From Desulfobacterales bacterium (GTDB taxonomy: Bacteria; Desulfobacterota; Desulfobacteria; Desulfobacterales; JAFDCJ01): a stretch of DNA of 8,078 nucleotides. The notes beneath the pieces are model-generated. The model did no database searches and had not been told where the DNA came from. It saw nothing but the letters and a program-made list of their open reading frames with translations. A program made the translations under genes and the position numbers. The DNA lies in NCBI GenBank assembly GCA_020345785.1, contig CP070771.1, positions 2,981,175 through 2,989,252 on the forward strand. The letters are read 5' to 3'. Below, in pieces: positions 4,633 through 8,078 of this stretch (position 1 is its first letter; every line of letters begins with the position of its first letter).

Positions 4633-6422
4633 GGAATGAATCTTCTACCAACCCCACTTCGATAACCTTCGAGGATGTGTGCGATTTGGCCGCCATTGTC
4701 GAGTCCGCGCACAACGGAATCGTCCTGGTGGATCGCTCCGGTAAGATCCTGGTTTTCAACCGGGCGGCCTTGGGTATCGTGAACAAACGCGGTCAAGATG
4801 TTCTCGGCCGCAACATTCAGGAGGTGTTTCCGAAAGTCTGGGCGGACATGCAGCAGGTTGTGGAAACCGGTTATCCCCAGCTGGCGCGACAGGTGACCAT
4901 CAACGGCAATGACATCATTGCCAACCGGACGCCCATCTGGCGCGCCGGCGAGGTGTCCGGAGTTCTGAGTATCTTTCAGGATATTTCCGAGTACGAGAAA
5001 GTGTTGGCCGAACTGGAATCTTACAAACAGCTGAACGAAGAAATGGACGTCATTATCAATTCTTCTTACGACGGCCTGTGGATCTGCGACCACGAAGGCC
5101 GGGTGGTGCGGGTCAACCACGCCTCGGAAAAAATGAGCGGCGTCAAAGAAGCCGAAGTAATCGGCCGCCGCATGGAAGAGCTGGTGGCGGAAGGACTCTT
5201 TGACAAATCCGCCACCCTGGAAGTTCTTAAAAACCGGACCGCCGTTACCCTGATTCAGCGGCTGAAAGACGGCCGTCACATCCTGGTGACCGGCAACCCG
5301 GTGATGGACCAGCGCGGCAACATTCGGTTGGTGGTGGTCAACGCCCGCGACATTTCCGAGCTCAACCGGCTGCATGCCGAACTCGAGGAAAGCAGGGCTC
5401 TGAAAGAGAAGTATCACTCGGAGCTCAATTATCTGCATCGATCCCAAAAAATTAACTCGAAGATGGTGATCCGCAGCACTTCCATGCAGCGGGTCTTTGA
5501 TACCGCCATGCGTATCGCCCGGGTAGACTCCAGTGTCCTGATAACCGGCGAGTCCGGCGTAGGCAAAGGGCTGATTGCCCGGTTAATTCACGAAGCGTCG
5601 ACCCGCGCTGAGGGGTCGCTGATTCACATCAACTGCGGCACGATCCCGGAAAATCTGATCGAAGCCGAACTGTTCGGATACGAGAGAGGTGCCTTTACCG
5701 GCGCCCAGCAGCAGGGGAAGGCCGGCTATTTCGAAATGGCCGAGGGGGGAAGCCTTTTTCTGGACGAGATTGGCGAGCTTCCCCTGGCTTTGCAGGTAAA
5801 GATACTACATTTTCTGGAAACCAACGAAGTGGTGCGCATCGGCTCCACCCGCTCCCGCAAGATAAATGCCCGCATTCTGACTGCGACCAACCGCAACCTG
5901 GAGCGCATGGTGGCCGAGGGGAGATTTCGCAAAGATCTTTTTTTCCGCTTGAAGGTGGTTCCGCTGGCCATTCCGCCGCTGCGCCAGCGCGTGGAGGATA
6001 TCCCGCCGCTGATTCATTTTTTCCTGGAAAAATACAACCGCAAGTGCGGATGTAAAAAAACCATGACATCGGCTGCGGTCGACTGCCTGCGCCAATATCC
6101 CTATCCGGGCAATGTCCGGGAGCTGGCCAATCTCACCGAACAGCTCGTGGTGCTGACACCGGACGAGCGGATCGACATCGATGATTTGCCGGGTGCTGTC
6201 CAGCGCGGCGGCCAGGAGCCTTACCGGCTGACGCCGTCCGGCCCGGAAAATCTGAAACAGATTGTACAGGATGTCGAATGCCAGGTCATCGTCAGCGCCC
6301 TCAAAACTCACGGCACCCTGCGCAGCGCCGCCAGGCAGCTGGGGATTGATCACTCCACCCTGTCACGCAAGATCAGGCGCTACGGCATCACAAATGGTGC
6401 AATAACGCACCAAGTTGAATAA
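4629..6422 (+). CDS. PAS-PAS sigma-54-dependent transcriptional activator with TyrR-like HTH
   Basis: 597 residues, cytoplasmic. Two PAS domains (about 18-120 and 137-245) replace a receiver, so it probably senses a small molecule rather than a phosphate. A short coiled linker (about 245-270) leads to the AAA+ domain (about 280-510): Walker A GESGVGKG (307-314), the sigma-54 contact loop GAFTGA (354-359), Walker B SLFLDEIG (375-382), sensor I N421, arginine-finger region FRKDLFFRL (433-441) and sensor II GNVREL (494-499). All motifs needed for ATP-driven opening of sigma-54 promoters look intact. The C-terminal HTH (about 562-586, HSTLSRKIRRYG) resembles the TyrR/HTH_50 type. TGGTGAG at 4614-4620, eight bases before ATG 4629, supports this start. 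The gene precedes a consensus sigma-54 promoter and an aminotransferase gene, its likely targets. A TyrR-box-like site lies in its last codons. Confidence 0.93.
   Translation: MRNESSTNPTSITFEDVCDLAAIVESAHNGIVLVDRSGKILVFNRAALGIVNKRGQDVLGRNIQEVFPKVWADMQQVVETGYPQLARQVTINGNDIIANRTPIWRAGEVSGVLSIFQDISEYEKVLAELESYKQLNEEMDVIINSSYDGLWICDHEGRVVRVNHASEKMSGVKEAEVIGRRMEELVAEGLFDKSATLEVLKNRTAVTLIQRLKDGRHILVTGNPVMDQRGNIRLVVVNARDISELNRLHAELEESRALKEKYHSELNYLHRSQKINSKMVIRSTSMQRVFDTAMRIARVDSSVLITGESGVGKGLIARLIHEASTRAEGSLIHINCGTIPENLIEAELFGYERGAFTGAQQQGKAGYFEMAEGGSLFLDEIGELPLALQVKILHFLETNEVVRIGSTRSRKINARILTATNRNLERMVAEGRFRKDLFFRLKVVPLAIPPLRQRVEDIPPLIHFFLEKYNRKCGCKKTMTSAAVDCLRQYPYPGNVRELANLTEQLVVLTPDERIDIDDLPGAVQRGGQEPYRLTPSGPENLKQIVQDVECQVIVSALKTHGTLRSAARQLGIDHSTLSRKIRRYGITNGAITHQVE
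6395..6412. promoter_or_regulatory. Perfect TyrR-box-shaped inverted repeat TGGTGC-N6-GCACCA (operator O1)
   Basis: TGGTGC (6395-6400) and GCACCA (6407-6412) are exact reverse complements separated by AATAAC. The 6-6-6 layout equals that of the TyrR box (TGTAAA-N6-TTTACA), and the gene it overlaps encodes a TyrR-like HTH. Its centre is about 188 bases before the predicted sigma-54 start near 6591, a usual enhancer distance. It lies inside the last codons of the activator gene. Confidence 0.6.
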
Positions 6423-6430
6423 TCGCACCA
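6413..6430. promoter_or_regulatory. Possible half-conserved second site directly next to O1 (operator O2)
   Basis: GCACCA recurs at 6425-6430, exactly 18 bases after the O1 copy; the repeated unit is CGCACCAA at 6406-6413 and 6424-6431. Its left half AGTTGA keeps only three of six positions of TGGTGC. It may be a weak cooperative site next to O1, or only a half-site. Confidence 0.3.
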
Positions 6431-6492
6431 ATCTGCATTCTTGCAATCCGTTCGGTCAAAACCCGCTCGCAGGCAGGCCGTCGACCCTCCCG

Positions 6493-6510
6493 TGGTTACT
6501 TTCTGCACCA
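6493..6510. promoter_or_regulatory. Second TyrR-box-shaped site TGGTTA-N6-GCACCA (operator O3)
   Basis: TGGTTA (6493-6498), six bases, then GCACCA (6505-6510) matches ten of the twelve fixed positions of O1 with identical spacing. Its centre is about 90 bases before the predicted sigma-54 start. A repeat of the same unusual motif and spacing in the same short control region makes a shared binding protein likely. Confidence 0.5.
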
Positions 6511-6564
6511 GTTGCAAGCACCTTCCGCCATCGAATTTCCCGACAAATAGCTATCTTCATGGCC

Positions 6565-6580
6565 TGGCACAAAAGTTGCT
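6565..6580 (+). promoter_or_regulatory. rpoN-type promoter: Consensus sigma-54 (-24/-12) promoter
   Basis: TGGCAC (6565-6570), five bases, then TTGCT (6576-6580) matches TGGCACGnnnnTTGCW at every fixed position except the G after TGGCAC. The invariant GG (6566-6567) and GC (6578-6579) are exactly ten bases apart. The predicted start is A6591. It lies between a sigma-54 activator gene and a metabolic gene pair, as expected for the activator's target promoter. Confidence 0.8.
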
Positions 6581-6590
6581 TGGGTTGATG

Positions 6591-6707
6591 ATGCCGATGG
6601 TACAAAAACAAGCTGGGGCTTTCCCCCAATTGGAATGGTGGAACGTTGGAATAGTAGAAATTCCGGGACGTTTCATTAAATCACAAAACGATTTCAGAAA
6701 ACCAGCC
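6591..6707 (+). other. Predicted untranslated leader of the aminotransferase operon
   Basis: From the predicted start to ATG 6708 is 117 bases. It holds a small hairpin, TGGGG (6614-6618) with CCCCA (6624-6628), and a second dyad, GGAAT (6648-6652) with ATTCC (6660-6664). The stretch 6630-6655 repeats TTGGAAT twice in a TGG-rich run that resembles low-complexity spacer sequence. The reading frame of the next gene happens to stay open upstream through here, but the promoter position argues that it is not translated. Confidence 0.5.
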
Positions 6708-7031
6708 ATGAGTGATTTTGACAAACTGGCCATGTCCATCACCCCGGACACCCGCAGAGCCATGATCCTGCTCGAAGAAACCTCCAGGGAGGTGAATAAG
6801 GAACAGGCCCTGGATTTGGTACGCCAGGTCGTCGACGGCCAGGTTCGCTTTGAAATTTTACGGGATGAATATCCAGCCGTCGTGCTTATCCGCCTGGACC
6901 GGGAACACGTGCGTGAGGCGGTTTTGAAGCTAAGCGCCAAGGGGTACACCAAGCTCAAGGCCGTCGAGCCGCCGAGGAGTGCTGCCGCAATAAAGGGGAA
7001 TCAAAAAGATAATTTAAATGGAAACCGATAA
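6708..7031 (+). CDS. Small unrecognised protein, co-transcribed with the aminotransferase
   Basis: 107 residues from ATG 6708, which I do not recognise. The N-terminal half looks helical (about 12-45, rich in E, R, L). The middle has a strand-helix-strand pattern: VRFEILRDEYPAVVLIRLD, then REHVREAVLKLSAKGY, then TKLKAVEP, reminiscent of a small alpha/beta regulatory or ligand-binding fold. The last 20 residues are polar and probably disordered. There is no signal peptide and no membrane span. The open frame extends to ATG 6441, but that upstream part spans a sigma-54 promoter and two operator-like sites, so 6708 (or ATG 6732) is preferred. The ribosome site is weak. The gene ends 14 bases inside the aminotransferase gene, which implies coupled translation and a related task, such as a partner of the enzyme; that role is a guess. 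Confidence 0.7.
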   Translation: MSDFDKLAMSITPDTRRAMILLEETSREVNKEQALDLVRQVVDGQVRFEILRDEYPAVVLIRLDREHVREAVLKLSAKGYTKLKAVEPPRSAAAIKGNQKDNLNGNR

Positions 7032-8078
7032 AAAACAATACCTGTTTTATCAGACCCGCAAGCAGCTGCCGTTTATTGCCAAGTCCCGCGGGGTCTATAT
7101 GTGGGACGACGCCGGCCGCGAGTACATCGACGCCTGCTCGGGTGCCATGGTGAGCAACATCGGCCACGGCCATCCGCGCGTCCTGCAGGCCGTCCAACGC
7201 CAGGCCCAGAAGACCTTTTTCGCCTACCGTACCCAGTTTGAAAACGAACCAGCGGTGGAGCTTGCCGCCCGCATCGTCAGCCGTTCGGCTCCGCACCTGG
7301 ACCGGGTTTTTTACGTCGGCAGCGGCTCGGAGGCGGTGGAAACGGCCATGAAACTCTGTCGCCAGTACTACTACGCCCAGGGTCAGGGCGCGCGCTATCT
7401 TTTTGTCAGCCGCGAGCCGTCCTACCACGGCTGCACCCTCGGCGCACTGGCCTTGACATCCTACGCACCCCTGGAAGCTCCGTATCGGCCTCTGATGCAG
7501 AGTTATCCCAAAATTCCGGCGCCCTATTGTTATCGATGCGCCCTGACGCTGACTTACCCGGCGTGCGGGGTTCAGTGCGCCCGGATGCTGGAGGAGGTTA
7601 TCCGTCGCCAGGGACCTGAAAATGTCGCGGCCTTCGTGGCAGAGCCGGTGGGAGGCGCCAGCACGGGCGCACTCGTTCCTCCGGAGGAATACTTCGGCAT
7701 TGTGCAAACGATCTGCCGCCGATACGGTGTCATGTTGATCCTGGACGAAGTTATGACCGGCTTCGGGCGCACCGGCAAAATGTTTGCCTATGAGCACTGG
7801 GGGGTGGAAGCCGATATCGTGGCCCTGGCCAAGGGCATGGCGGCGGGCTACTATCCTTTGGGAGCAGCGATCACCCGCCAAAAGATTGTCGAAGAAGTGG
7901 TCAGCAAGGGCGGATTTATGCACGGGTTCACCTATGCCGGCAATCCTATGGCCTGCGCCGTTGGGTTGGAAGTATTCGATATAATAGTAGAAAACGATCT
8001 ACCCGGCAATGCCGCCGCCGTCGGCGCACATCTGAAAGCAGGGCTGGAGCACCTGGCCGAACGGCATCCGATCATCGG
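7018..8078 (+). CDS. Class III (omega-type) PLP-dependent aminotransferase, 3' end beyond the window
   Basis: 353 codons are visible, open to the window edge; class III enzymes usually run to about 430-460 residues, so roughly 80-100 are missing. Cofactor-site motifs are in order: GSGSEAVE (101-108) for the PLP phosphate, Y136-H137 in SYHGCTLGA, E209 in VAEPVGG, D243 in LILDEVMTGFGRTG, and the Schiff-base lysine K272 in LAKGMAAGYYPLGA. It should move an amino group between an amine or amino acid and a 2-oxo acid; the substrate (for example GABA, beta-alanine, taurine or a diamine) cannot be fixed. Four cysteines (C171, C174, C183, C187) cluster in an inserted segment. ATG 7018 overlaps the upstream gene by 14 bases; AAGGGG at 6993-6998 is too far for a normal ribosome site, so coupling is likely. 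Expression probably comes from the sigma-54 promoter at 6565-6580. Confidence 0.92.
   Translation, partial: METDKKQYLFYQTRKQLPFIAKSRGVYMWDDAGREYIDACSGAMVSNIGHGHPRVLQAVQRQAQKTFFAYRTQFENEPAVELAARIVSRSAPHLDRVFYVGSGSEAVETAMKLCRQYYYAQGQGARYLFVSREPSYHGCTLGALALTSYAPLEAPYRPLMQSYPKIPAPYCYRCALTLTYPACGVQCARMLEEVIRRQGPENVAAFVAEPVGGASTGALVPPEEYFGIVQTICRRYGVMLILDEVMTGFGRTGKMFAYEHWGVEADIVALAKGMAAGYYPLGAAITRQKIVEEVVSKGGFMHGFTYAGNPMACAVGLEVFDIIVENDLPGNAAAVGAHLKAGLEHLAERHPII

Noticed and set aside
4545..5447. Minus-strand open frame opposite the PAS domains of the activator
   Set aside because: It is rich in His, Gln, Val and Phe, as expected from the complement of a GC-rich gene, and shows no domain motif.
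6441..6707. N-terminal extension of the small protein from ATG 6441 (89 extra residues)
   Set aside because: The stretch contains a consensus sigma-54 promoter and an operator-like repeat, and its translation looks like random spacer sequence. The conserved-looking part starts at 6708.
6955..7923. Minus-strand open frame opposite the aminotransferase
   Set aside because: The + strand frame has every PLP-site motif; the antisense frame is a codon-bias shadow.
1..8078. CRISPR array, tRNA or rRNA genes, or a complete insertion sequence
   Set aside because: I found no regularly spaced direct repeats, no cloverleaf-like segment, no rRNA signature and no complete transposase gene within the window.

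Overview
The window carries bacterial protein-coding DNA, all of it on the + strand. The gene families suggest a Desulfobacterota-like (deltaproteobacterial) host: a soluble PAS histidine kinase of the HEINTP type, response regulators with HDOD and PP2C outputs, a PAS-PAS sigma-54 activator, and the tail of a probable REP-associated transposase. This placement comes from family style only. No marker gene is present.

Region 1 (1-625): the last 39 codons of a protein ending in a helix-turn-helix, probably a RAYT/IS200-like transposase. About 500 AT-rich non-coding bases follow, with several inverted repeats, a possible extended -10 promoter and a possible 11-codon leader ORF just before the next gene.

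Region 2 (626-4294): a tight three-gene signalling operon with start/stop overlaps of 8 and 4 bases. It encodes a cytoplasmic PAS histidine kinase, a receiver-HDOD protein and a receiver-PP2C (RsbU-like) phosphatase. Neither regulator has a DNA-binding domain, so the kinase probably feeds a protein-level, branched output.

Region 3 (4295-4628): a 113-base element bounded by perfect 21-base inverted repeats starts on the base after the operon's stop codon. A T-run follows, then a good sigma-70-type promoter (TTGACA-N17-TAAATT). Its predicted leader contains an intrinsic-terminator-like hairpin with a competing alternative hairpin, which looks like an attenuator.

Region 4 (4629-8078): a PAS-PAS-AAA+-HTH activator of sigma-54 with a TyrR-like HTH, then a 285-base control region, a small unrecognised protein (107 aa) and a class III PLP aminotransferase cut by the window end. 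The control region holds a consensus -24/-12 promoter (TGGCAC-N5-TTGCT, 6565-6580). Upstream are TyrR-box-shaped inverted repeats: a perfect TGGTGC-N6-GCACCA at 6395-6412 and a 10/12 version at 6493-6510. My reading is a self-contained circuit: the activator senses a small molecule through its PAS domains, binds these enhancer sites and opens the sigma-54 promoter for the small protein and aminotransferase. This was read directly from the sequence and is the most testable regulatory prediction in the window. The metabolic half looks more GC-rich than the signalling half.
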